The position numbers and the translations under genes are program-made. The notes beneath the pieces were generated by a model, which was not told where the DNA came from, made no database searches, and saw only the letters and a program-made list of their open reading frames with translations. From JBQCEE01 sp051960575 (lineage in GTDB: Bacteria > Actinomycetota > Actinomycetes > Mycobacteriales > Jatrophihabitantaceae), in the NCBI RefSeq assembly GCF_051960575.1, contig NZ_JBQCEE010000110.1:1-49552 (forward strand): 49,552 nucleotides of DNA. The letters are read 5' to 3'. Shown here piece by piece: positions 1-7,402 of this stretch (its first letter is position 1; every line of letters begins with the position of its first letter).

Positions 1-50
1 TGGCCTACGGATACCGCACCATATTACTGGGTGTTTTCATGTAGGAGTAC

Positions 51-1178
51 GTGCCGCTTTGCTACGCCGGCGGGGTCGCCCCGCACGCGGTCGGCCACGG
101 TCTGCCCGCGCGGATCAACCCGCTCGACTTCGGCCCCCTCGGCGCCGACTGGACCCGACTGCCGCGCCGCGAAGCCCAGCGCCGCGCCGCCACCGTCTTC
201 GCCCGCTGGCTGCTGCTGCTCCGCGGCCTGGTCGGCTCCCAACACGTCCCGTTCGGACCGACCGCCGAGACCGCCGTCGGCCGCGTGCTGCGCGAGCTCA
301 CCGGGTTCACCACCGGCGCCGACCACCTCGCCGACATCACCATCCCGCAGGTCTGGCACGCCCTGCGCGACCCCACCGACGACCTCATCGCCGCCTGCCG
401 CTACGCCACCGCCCAGCACTTCTTGGACGACACCCGACCGGTCCGCGACGCCCTCGGCGCGCTGGTCACCGGCCACCTCGCCGGCCTGTTCGACGCCCCC
501 ACCACCATCGACGTCGACTGGTCCGCCCCGATCCAGTCCCTCTCGCTGTCCCGCCTCGACCCACTCGGTGACGAAGCCGTCGGCGTCGCCCTCACCTGCC
601 TCAACTCCTGGGGCCGCGCCATGACCGACCCCGCCGCCAGCAGCAGCCCCTCACCTGGCGACAGCAGCAGTGCCGAGACCGGCGGTGGTGGGTTGCGGAT
701 CGTGCTCCGCGACGAGTGCTGGAAGCAGATGCGGCTCGGCGTCGACGCGGTCAAGTCCCTCGACGCCGACCTGCGCCTGTCGCGCCGCGACGGCACCGTG
801 CAGATCGTCGTCGCCCACAAGCCGTCGGACATGCTCACCGTCGGCGCCGCCGGATCCCACGCCGTCGCGATCGCCAAAGACCTGCTGCACCTGTGCGCCA
901 CCAAGGTGCTGCTCGGACAAGACGACCGCATCGGCGACGACCTCACCGACCTGCTCGGCCTCTCCCCACTGCACGAACGCATCGTCACCGACTGGGCCAC
1001 CGCAGGCCGCGGCCGCGCCCTCTGGCTCGTCGGTCACCGCACCGCCAAGGTCGCAACCCTCCGCACCCATACCGAACTGCCGCTCCTCGAGACCTCCCAC
1101 GCACTCACACCAGTCGCACGCACATCGACCAGCGCCGACGGTGCAGACAATGCCGACGGTGCGGACGGCGCGCAGTGA
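51..1178 (+). CDS. VirB4/TraC-type conjugation ATPase, C-terminal part with interrupted 5' end
   Basis: This is the C-terminal half of a VirB4-like ATPase that powers type IV secretion during conjugation. After a first GTG codon, the frame carries ARINPLDFGPLG, which resembles the conserved RxNPLD segment downstream of the Walker A motif. Near residue 225 is a Walker-B-like stretch, LRIVLRDECWKQM, followed by a helical region and VAHKPSDM, where VirB4 proteins have their Q/H sensor region. The Walker A part would lie left of the window. The same frame is open from base 3 (AYGYRTILLGV...) but hits TAG at 42-44, exactly where homologues usually read K-G-E-Y. The gene is therefore either broken or translated as a short product from GTG 51. 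Its stop overlaps the next GTG start (GTGA), so it belongs to the same operon. The family call is fairly sure; the state of the 5' end is not. Confidence 0.62.
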   Translation: MPLCYAGGVAPHAVGHGLPARINPLDFGPLGADWTRLPRREAQRRAATVFARWLLLLRGLVGSQHVPFGPTAETAVGRVLRELTGFTTGADHLADITIPQVWHALRDPTDDLIAACRYATAQHFLDDTRPVRDALGALVTGHLAGLFDAPTTIDVDWSAPIQSLSLSRLDPLGDEAVGVALTCLNSWGRAMTDPAASSSPSPGDSSSAETGGGGLRIVLRDECWKQMRLGVDAVKSLDADLRLSRRDGTVQIVVAHKPSDMLTVGAAGSHAVAIAKDLLHLCATKVLLGQDDRIGDDLTDLLGLSPLHERIVTDWATAGRGRALWLVGHRTAKVATLRTHTELPLLETSHALTPVARTSTSADGADNADGADGAQ

Positions 1179-2338
1179 CCGCGCCCCGGCCGCTGCACGG
1201 CTTCGCGATCCTGGCCTTCCCGATCGTCTCGCTCAGCGGCCTCCTGCTCGTGGCTGGCGCCGGCACCGCCTCGCAGCCCGCGGCCGTGGACAGCGGGTGC
1301 GGGCCGGCCGGCACCGGCCAGGTCGTCGACGGCGTGCCGCTCGACGCCGACCAGCTCGCCAACGCCCAGACGATCATCACCGTCACCGCCCGGCGGATCA
1401 CCACCCACGCGGCGACCGCGGCCGTCATCGCCGTCACCACCGCCGTCACCGAGTCCTCGCTGCACAACACGACGACCCAGACCGACCACGACTCCGAAGG
1501 CCTCTTCCAACAACGCGTCTCCCTCTACGGCGCCGCCGTCGCCGCCGACCCGGTCCGCGCCACCACCGCCTTCCTCGACCACCTCCTCGCCGTGCCCGAC
1601 TGGCCACACCGCCCGCCCGGCGACGTCGCCCAGACTGTCCAACACAGCGCCTACCCCCAGCGCTACCCACCCAACGTTCCCCTAGCCGACGCCCTCGTCG
1701 GACTGTTCTGGCCGACCGCAACCTCGATCGCCTCAACACCAGTTGAGCCGACCACCAGGCCGGTACCGGAACCAGCAGGCGGCGACCCAGCGACGACGAC
1801 CACATCGCCGGCGGGAGCGCCGTCGTCGGGAGCGGTGTGTGCCGGGGGAGGAGGCCCCGGTGCGACGGTCGGACCGGTCGGCAACGTCATCGCCGGCACC
1901 ACCACGATCCCGCCCGGCCTCGTCCTCACCGGCAGCCCCGCCGCCCGGACGGCCGTCCGCTTCGCCCTTGCGCAGCTCGGCAAGCACTACCTCTTCGGTG
2001 CCGCCGGACCCGACACGTGGGACTGCTCCGGCCTCACCATGGCCGCCTGGGCCGCCGCCGGCATCGCCCTGCCGCACTACACCGTCACCCAAGCCCAGCA
2101 CGGCACCCCCATACCGACCGACCTCACCACTGCCGTCGGCGGCGACCTCGTCTTCATCCCCGGCTCCGACGGCACCCCGGCCGCGCCTGGCCACGTCGGC
2201 ATGATCGTTGGCTACCGCGACCAGCCCGACGGCCGCCACCTCCTGCTCATCCAAGCCCCCGAGACCGGCGTCCCGGTCGAACTCACCGACGCCAGCCATT
2301 GGCGCGGCTTGATCGTCGCCGTCCGCCACATCGCCTGA
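1175..2338 (+). CDS. NlpC/P60 peptidoglycan hydrolase of the conjugation machinery
   Basis: This 387-residue, probably bifunctional cell-wall hydrolase is likely used to open peptidoglycan for the mating channel. An N-terminal hydrophobic segment (about residues 8-28) anchors or exports it. A lytic-transglycosylase-like region follows with TESSL and DHDSEGLFQQR, a signature common in actinobacterial conjugation hydrolases; the Glu of TESSL is the candidate catalytic acid. A Pro/Thr/Ala linker leads to the C-terminal NlpC/P60 domain, with Cys284 in DTWDCSGLT and His340 in PGHVGMIVG. The third polar position is Gln in LIQAP, where many family members have His. Start: GTG 1175 overlaps the stop of the ATPase gene (GTGA); the frame is open further upstream but only as antisense-like low-complexity sequence. 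The substrate and location are inferred from the family. Confidence 0.85.
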   Translation: MTAPRPLHGFAILAFPIVSLSGLLLVAGAGTASQPAAVDSGCGPAGTGQVVDGVPLDADQLANAQTIITVTARRITTHAATAAVIAVTTAVTESSLHNTTTQTDHDSEGLFQQRVSLYGAAVAADPVRATTAFLDHLLAVPDWPHRPPGDVAQTVQHSAYPQRYPPNVPLADALVGLFWPTATSIASTPVEPTTRPVPEPAGGDPATTTTSPAGAPSSGAVCAGGGGPGATVGPVGNVIAGTTTIPPGLVLTGSPAARTAVRFALAQLGKHYLFGAAGPDTWDCSGLTMAAWAAAGIALPHYTVTQAQHGTPIPTDLTTAVGGDLVFIPGSDGTPAAPGHVGMIVGYRDQPDGRHLLLIQAPETGVPVELTDASHWRGLIVAVRHIA

Positions 2339-2373
2339 CCCCGTCTGCTCACCGGCCGAACAAGGAGCGATTC

Positions 2374-2895
2374 ATGCCGTCCACCGACCGAGCGGCCCGT
2401 GATCCGATGCCCGGCCCGCGACCCGCCGAACTCGCCGCAGTCGGCCTCGCCGGCGTGATCCTCGCTCTCGCGGTCGCGGCGTTGACCGCTGTCGGACTGG
2501 CCGCGGCTATCGCCGGCGACGGTTGGATCTGGCCACACAACATCGCCGACGCCGCGCGCGTTATCGAGGGGCTCGGATCCGGTCACCCCGGCGCAGGCCT
2601 CGCCCCGGCCCAAGCCGCGCGGCTACCGTCAGCCGCTACCGTCTATATCGGCGTCGCTCTCAGCGAACTCGCGCTGCTCGCCTCAGGCGGGGCGGTCGCC
2701 GTCGTCGTGGCGCGGCGGTTCACCACGGCCGGGGATCCGCGCCGCGGCCTGGCCAGCCCGCACCAGGCCCGCGCCGCCCTCGGCGCGCGGTCCGTGCGCC
2801 GCCACGCGCACATCATCCGGCCCGACCTGCATCGACCCGCCCGCGGACATTCGCGCACACGCGCGCAAACTGCGACGCCCGGGGAGGAACGATGA
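2374..2895 (+). CDS. Conjugation-operon membrane protein with two helices
   Basis: This is a small membrane protein of 173 residues that I cannot assign to a named family. Hydrophobic segments lie at about residues 20-47 and 90-112, separated by a loop containing GDGWIWPHN, and a basic, Arg-rich tail follows. This topology resembles the N-terminal membrane part that TraD/TraG coupling proteins often carry. The next gene, a coupling protein, lacks such a part and starts within this gene's stop codon (ATGA). A reasonable inference is that the two act as a split coupling protein, this one giving the membrane anchor. The start ATG at 2374 is preceded by AAGGAG at 2362-2367. The gene is confident from the ribosome site and spacing; the role is inferred from neighbours. 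Confidence 0.72.
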   Translation: MPSTDRAARDPMPGPRPAELAAVGLAGVILALAVAALTAVGLAAAIAGDGWIWPHNIADAARVIEGLGSGHPGAGLAPAQAARLPSAATVYIGVALSELALLASGGAVAVVVARRFTTAGDPRRGLASPHQARAALGARSVRRHAHIIRPDLHRPARGHSRTRAQTATPGEER

Positions 2896-4412
2896 GCCGG
2901 GTCGCTTCGCACGAGGTCGCATGGCGGCTAGGCCGGTCCGAGTCTCCCGCCGCCGGCGAACTGTGGGTCCGCTACGACCGCACCACCGGCGTCTACGGCG
3001 CACAGGGCAGCGGCAAAACCCTCGACCTGCTCGCCCCAGCGCTGCTGGCTCATCCCGGCGCGGCCATGGTCACGCTGACCAAGGTCGACGACCTCCTGCT
3101 CACCGTGACCGGCCGCCGCGCTTGCGAGGAACGCGCTAGCGACCAAGCAGGCGACCGCGCTGGCGACGCCGCGGGCATCGGTGGGCGGGAGCGGCCGGTG
3201 GCGGTGCTCGACCCGTTCGGTGCCGCACCTGGTCTGCCGCCACTGCTGTGGGACCCGGTCGCCGGCTGTGCCGATCCGATGACCGCCGAGCGGCGCGCGA
3301 AAGCGTTCGCCGCCGGTACGGTCGCCGGCTCGAACGCCGGCGGCCGGGTGGACAACGCCGCTCGCTTTTACGCCGCCGAGACCGCCAAAGTTCTGCAAGG
3401 CTTCCTGCACGCCGCGGCGCTCACCGGCCGAACCCTCGACGACGTCATGCGCTGGGTCGCCAACCCAGCCGCCACCAACGTGCCGCTCAAGGTCCTGGGT
3501 CAGCATCCGCACGCCGCCCCGCACTGGGAGGGCCTGCTCGCCGGCGCGCTCTACGGCGCACCGGAAACAGCGAGCAACACCATCACCACCGTCCAGCAAG
3601 CCATGACCCTGTTCTTCCAGCCCGCCATCCGCGCCCGTTGCACCCCGACCGGAACACACCGGGCCACCGACCTGGCCGCGTTGATCGCCGCGGGCGGCAC
3701 CATCTACCTGCTCGGCAGAGAAGACCCGTACGCGTCGGCGTCCCCGCTGCTCACCGCCGTCACCGAGCACATCCTGGACACCGCACTCGCCGCCGCCGGC
3801 CGCAGCGTGCACGGGCGGCTGTGCCCGCCGTTCCTCGCATGTCTCGACGAACTGCCCAGCACCGCCCCCATCCCCACGTTGCGTGTGCGGATGGCCAACG
3901 AACGGGCCCTCGGCCTGACGTTCCTGTACGCCGCACAGACCTGGCGGCAAATGGTCGTCGCCTACGGCGAGGACGAAGCCCGCGCCCTGCTCGGCCTCAC
4001 CAACAACCTCGTCATCTTCGGCGGCGGTAAGGACATCCAGTTCTACAAGGAGATGTCCGAGCTCATCGGAACCACAAGGGTCACGCGCCGCAGCGTCAGC
4101 GACGGGCCCGGCGGGATCGGCACGAACCGCAGCGGCGAAGACACCCCGGTACTGCGCCCCGAACAGCTCCGCCTGCTGCCCGAGCGGCGCGTGCTCGTGT
4201 TGGCCGACAACGCCCCACCGATCATCGCCCGCCTCACCCGCTGTCTGGACGGACGCGCCGGGCGGCGCTTGGCCGCCGACCTGGCCCACGCTCGCGCCAA
4301 CCTCGCCGCCGCACGGGCCGGCAACGCCGACGGCTGCCGGTCGGCCAGCGACACCGTCGAGCCGGCCACGCAGGCAGCACGGCTGCGCGCGAGCACCGGG
4401 CGCCCCCGATGA
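2892..4412 (+). CDS. TraD/TraG-type type IV coupling protein
   Basis: This 506-residue ATPase couples the relaxase-DNA complex to the secretion channel. The Walker A motif GAQGSGKT (Lys42) follows a short N-terminus with no membrane helix. The Walker B/DE motif is FLACLDELPS, followed by LRVRMANERALGLTF and LYAAQTWRQM, the typical C-terminal RecA-like part with the TraM-recognition segment. A stretch with NAARFYAAETAKVLQGFLHAAAL is the usual all-alpha insertion region. The start ATG overlaps the stop of the membrane-protein gene, which argues for translational coupling and a shared complex. The Ala/Arg-rich last 60 residues look disordered. In a MobF-type element this protein would dock the relaxase encoded at 25,652-31,342. 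Family membership is very likely; only the exact partner contacts are inferred. Confidence 0.9.
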   Translation: MSRVASHEVAWRLGRSESPAAGELWVRYDRTTGVYGAQGSGKTLDLLAPALLAHPGAAMVTLTKVDDLLLTVTGRRACEERASDQAGDRAGDAAGIGGRERPVAVLDPFGAAPGLPPLLWDPVAGCADPMTAERRAKAFAAGTVAGSNAGGRVDNAARFYAAETAKVLQGFLHAAALTGRTLDDVMRWVANPAATNVPLKVLGQHPHAAPHWEGLLAGALYGAPETASNTITTVQQAMTLFFQPAIRARCTPTGTHRATDLAALIAAGGTIYLLGREDPYASASPLLTAVTEHILDTALAAAGRSVHGRLCPPFLACLDELPSTAPIPTLRVRMANERALGLTFLYAAQTWRQMVVAYGEDEARALLGLTNNLVIFGGGKDIQFYKEMSELIGTTRVTRRSVSDGPGGIGTNRSGEDTPVLRPEQLRLLPERRVLVLADNAPPIIARLTRCLDGRAGRRLAADLAHARANLAAARAGNADGCRSASDTVEPATQAARLRASTGRPR

Positions 4413-4433
4413 ACGAGCAGGATCAAGGAGCAC

Positions 4434-5009
4434 ATGGTGCAGGAGCCGTCCCCGTCAGCGATCGTCCACCCGTTCCCTGCCCCGCCCAGAGCGGTGCGGC
4501 GCGCGCTGAACAGACTCACCCGGCTCGAAGCGTATCTCGGCGAGCAGGGCCAGATTCCGCCCGGTACGCCGTTGCCGTGGGACCCGCCGACCTGCCCGCC
4601 AAGGCTGCGTCGCGCGATCTGGTCCTGGTGCGATGACGTGGTTACCTGGATCAACCGCGACCACCTCTGGCGAGCCGACGCGGTCATCCCGGCGTGCTGG
4701 TTGCGCCATCCGCACCTCGCCAACGAGCTGCCCCTGCTGGCATGCCAGCGAGCGCTCGCCGCCACCACCGCGACCCCGCACGCCTATCGGGAATGGATCG
4801 GCACGGCGCTGCCCGGCTTCCTCACCCGCGTTCATGAGCAACTCGAACACTCGTTGTGCGTGGTCGACGATGAGCACGAGGAGTGGCCCGGCGTCGCCCG
4901 CCACGAAGCAGCCCAGAGCCCTGCGGCCGTCGCCGAGCGCCGCGCACGCATTGACCACGACGCGCAGGTGCACCCGTCCGGGTCGATCCGAGAGGACAGC
5001 GGGTCATGA
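4434..5009 (+). CDS. Unknown conjugation-operon protein
   Basis: This 191-residue protein belongs to no family I can name. It is rich in Trp, Pro and Arg in its first two thirds (for example IWSWCDDVVTWINRDHLW) and in acidic residues towards the end. It has no membrane segment and no clear catalytic motif. The start ATG 4434 has AAGGAG at 4425-4430. An alternative ATG at 4409 overlapping the coupling-protein stop opens a different, shorter frame with no support, so it was not used. The last codons overlap the ATG of the next gene (ATGA). The position directly behind a coupling protein, in an unbroken operon, suggests an accessory transfer or regulatory role. Confidence 0.72.
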   Translation: MVQEPSPSAIVHPFPAPPRAVRRALNRLTRLEAYLGEQGQIPPGTPLPWDPPTCPPRLRRAIWSWCDDVVTWINRDHLWRADAVIPACWLRHPHLANELPLLACQRALAATTATPHAYREWIGTALPGFLTRVHEQLEHSLCVVDDEHEEWPGVARHEAAQSPAAVAERRARIDHDAQVHPSGSIREDSGS

Positions 5010-5332
5010 GCCCGCGCGACGGCATCAGCCACACGTACCATGAGGACGGCCAGACCTTCCTCGCCGTCAACACCACCCACGCCATCAGCGAAGACTGGCT
5101 GCTCACCCACACCGCCGACCTCTGGCGGAAATGGCTCGCCACGCCGCACCCGCGCGCCCGCGACCGGCTCGCCCGCCGCATCGACGCCGCCTTCGACCAG
5201 ATCGAAGAGTCACCGCCGTCCACAGGACCGCGCCAGCAGGGTGCTGTCCACAGCCCACTCACGGCACCGACTCGCAACGCGCGACTCTCACCGCAACACA
5301 CCCTCACCCACCGCACGATCGGACGATCCTAA
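5006..5332 (+). CDS. Small unknown protein of the transfer operon
   Basis: This is a 108-residue protein without a recognised domain. The first 70 residues look folded and mostly helical (DWLLTHTADLWRKWL and RDRLARRIDAAFDQIEE). The rest is Pro/Thr/His-rich and probably disordered. The ATG overlaps the stop of the upstream gene and its own TAA overlaps the next ATG (TAATG), so translation is coupled on both sides. This spacing, rather than any similarity, is the main support for it being a gene. Function is unknown. Confidence 0.6.
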   Translation: MSPRDGISHTYHEDGQTFLAVNTTHAISEDWLLTHTADLWRKWLATPHPRARDRLARRIDAAFDQIEESPPSTGPRQQGAVHSPLTAPTRNARLSPQHTLTHRTIGRS

Positions 5333-5676
5333 TGATCACCACCACGCACGGCGACGACGACGACGCGAACCTCCGACACGCGCTCGCCGCCCTCGACGCC
5401 GTCGCCACCCCCGCCAGCGGCGAGACCCCGCCCGCGGTCCGCGTCCACGCCCTGCTCGCCGCCGACCACCTCGTCAGCGGCGGCGTCTCCCCGGCCGGAC
5501 GACCTCGCTCGCTCGCCGGGCTTGCCGAGATCGAGCAGGCACTGCGCCGCGTCCTGCGCTGCCTGGCCGCCCTGCACCCCGACACCTACGCCCAGGACCC
5601 CGTTCTCGACGCCGCGGCTGCCGCCCGCACCGCCCTGCTCCTGCTCGAGGACAGCGATGAGCGTCTCCATCGCTGA
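5332..5676 (+). CDS. Small helical unknown protein of the transfer operon
   Basis: This 114-residue protein has an acidic start (GDDDDAN) and two or three Ala/Leu-rich amphipathic helices, including IEQALRRVLRCLAAL. It has no signal peptide and no known domain. The frame is open further upstream, but ATG 5332 is preferred because it sits on the stop of the previous gene (TAATG), the pattern used throughout this operon. It overlaps the next gene by 20 bases. It may be a small partner of the following helical protein; that is inference from spacing only. Confidence 0.58.
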   Translation: MITTTHGDDDDANLRHALAALDAVATPASGETPPAVRVHALLAADHLVSGGVSPAGRPRSLAGLAEIEQALRRVLRCLAALHPDTYAQDPVLDAAAAARTALLLLEDSDERLHR

Positions 5677-6988
5677 CCTGCTCTCCGACCTCGACGCGCG
5701 GCTCGACCGCGACGCCGCCCACACCACCGCCCATCAGGCGCACGCCGCCGTCTCCGTCTTCGAGCCGCTCGCCCGCGCCGTCGATGCGCTCACTCCGGTC
5801 ATCGCTGCCCGAGCCGCGACGCAGCACCGGCAGCAGGACCTCACGCTGATCGGCACCCTGCGCGACGCCCTCGGGACGGCCGCGGCCGCATGGCCTGCCC
5901 TCGACTGCCCGCACCGGGACCTCGCCGGCGCCGCGGCGGACCTCACGGCCAAGCTGGCCCCGCATCACGACGACGCCGCGCAAGCGCGCGCCGTGCTGTA
6001 CGCGCTGAGCGGCACCGCACGCCGCGCCGCCCGCGCCGCCCGCGGGTTCCCGCCGTACGACCAGCTGCCGCAGCTGGTCGCCATCCCCCGCGCGGCCGCC
6101 GGCATCGACCAACACGCCACCGCCCACCCGCCGACCCGCCGCACACGAGCCGCCCTCGACGCGCTGCTGCCCGTCACGCGCCACCCGACGATCGACCAGA
6201 CCAGCACCCTGCGCGCCACCGTCGACGCACTGACCAGCGCCGTCCACGCCGCCAGCCGGAACAGAACCCTCGTCCTCCACGAACTACTCGGCGTCGCCAC
6301 CGCCTGCGCCCACGCCGCCCAAGCCGGCGTCAACCAACTCCCGCAGCCGCGCCGCGAGCGGCCCTGGCGCGCCGCCCCCGAGGCATGGCACGCCGTCGCG
6401 ATCGCCTGCGCGCCCTTCGACGACGGGACCAAACGCGGCATCGACCGACCCAGCGACGCACTCCGCCTCGCCGCCCGCCTCGTGAGGACTCTCGACCAGA
6501 CCGCCGCCGCCCGGATCGATGCGGCAACCGCTGACGTCCCCGGAGCGGGAGAGCAGCAACGAGTCCTCGATCGCCTCCCCGAGATCGCCGTGCAGCTCAG
6601 CCTCGCCGTCCAGCACTGGGCCATCGCCCAAACCCTGTTCGCGCCCGAGCGGCTCCTGCCCAGCTACGAGACCCGCAACTGGGCAGCACCCGTCAACGCC
6701 AACCGGATCGTCCTCGTCGAGGCAGCCGACCTGGAAGGTCTCTCCTCCGCCATCTATGACGCCGAACGGCTCAGTGCCGCGCTCGCCGTCACCTCCGAAC
6801 GCCACGCACGGCACGTACCGCCCGAGGCGCCCCATCAGGCCATCTCGACCGCACCGAGCGGCGCAGACGAGTCAGCTCCACGGGACGCGAGCCCGCTGCG
6901 GCGAAGCGCCGACCAGGCGCGCGCGAGAGCTGCCGCCACGGTCACGCCCAACTGGTCATACGGCCGACGCAGCGCCCCCCGACGCTGA
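5657..6988 (+). CDS. Large helical unknown protein ending the transfer operon
   Basis: This 443-residue, strongly alpha-helical, Ala/Arg-rich protein has no recognised domain, P-loop, signal peptide or clear membrane segment. It consists of repeated helix pairs of about 40 residues without a clear sequence repeat. A more conserved-looking stretch (APERLLPSYETRNWAAPVNANRIVLVE) occurs near residue 335, and a basic tail ends the protein. The ATG lies 20 bases inside the upstream gene. It is the last gene of the mating operon, since a perfect 10-bp hairpin follows at 7052-7075. I infer a structural or scaffolding role in transfer only from position. Confidence 0.65.
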   Translation: MSVSIADLLSDLDARLDRDAAHTTAHQAHAAVSVFEPLARAVDALTPVIAARAATQHRQQDLTLIGTLRDALGTAAAAWPALDCPHRDLAGAAADLTAKLAPHHDDAAQARAVLYALSGTARRAARAARGFPPYDQLPQLVAIPRAAAGIDQHATAHPPTRRTRAALDALLPVTRHPTIDQTSTLRATVDALTSAVHAASRNRTLVLHELLGVATACAHAAQAGVNQLPQPRRERPWRAAPEAWHAVAIACAPFDDGTKRGIDRPSDALRLAARLVRTLDQTAAARIDAATADVPGAGEQQRVLDRLPEIAVQLSLAVQHWAIAQTLFAPERLLPSYETRNWAAPVNANRIVLVEAADLEGLSSAIYDAERLSAALAVTSERHARHVPPEAPHQAISTAPSGADESAPRDASPLRRSADQARARAAATVTPNWSYGRRSAPRR

Positions 6989-7051
6989 CCACGGCAGCCG
7001 GACACCGGGGGAGTGACCCGGCCGGATGCAGGCCGCATCTACCCAAGGGTG

Positions 7052-7075
7052 GCGCTGCACCCCCCGGTGCAGCGC
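7052..7075 (+). terminator. Perfect 10-bp hairpin behind the transfer operon
   Basis: The arms GCGCTGCACC and GGTGCAGCGC pair perfectly around a CCCC loop, 63 bases after the stop of the last transfer gene. No T-tract follows, as is common for GC-rich actinobacterial hairpin terminators. The rest of 6989-7402 shows no credible gene; it holds this hairpin and the second one at 7385-7399. Confidence 0.6.
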
Positions 7076-7384
7076 ACGCCCCGAACATGCGGTCGTCGAC
7101 ACGTCGCCCAGCATCAGCTGCCCATGCACGAAGAAGCGGCACCCACGCCGCGGCCGGAGGCTCGCCGACTGGTGCGTGGGGTTCGCTTCGAGCCGCGCCG
7201 CTGATGCCGCCGGTGCTGACTACCGAGACGCACGGTTCGCCCAGGCGGGGACTTGAGACGGCTTCCCGGGAGCCTGACCGGCCGTAAGCGCCGACCTGCC
7301 GCCCATCCGGCACGGGTCAGCGGCAGCCCGAGGCTGTGTGCGTGCGCGGACGTCCGAACGCCGCCGATTGTGAGGGCCTCGCGT

Positions 7385-7399
7385 CGAGGCGAAGCCTCG
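7385..7399 (-). terminator. Short hairpin behind the first CHAT gene
   Basis: CGAGGC and GCCTCG form a 6-bp stem with a GAA loop, three bases beyond the stop codon of the minus-strand CHAT gene. It could end that transcript. It is short and has no T-tract, so support is moderate. Confidence 0.4.
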
Positions 7400-7402
7400 C
7401 TT

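Noticed and set aside
2928..4433. Minus-strand frame of 501 codons opposite the coupling protein
   Set aside because: Gly/Val/Ala-rich shadow of a gene with clear Walker motifs.
4409..4636. ATG overlapping the coupling-protein stop as a gene start
   Set aside because: Its frame is short and has no support; the frame from 4,434 has a good AAGGAG and overlaps the next gene normally.
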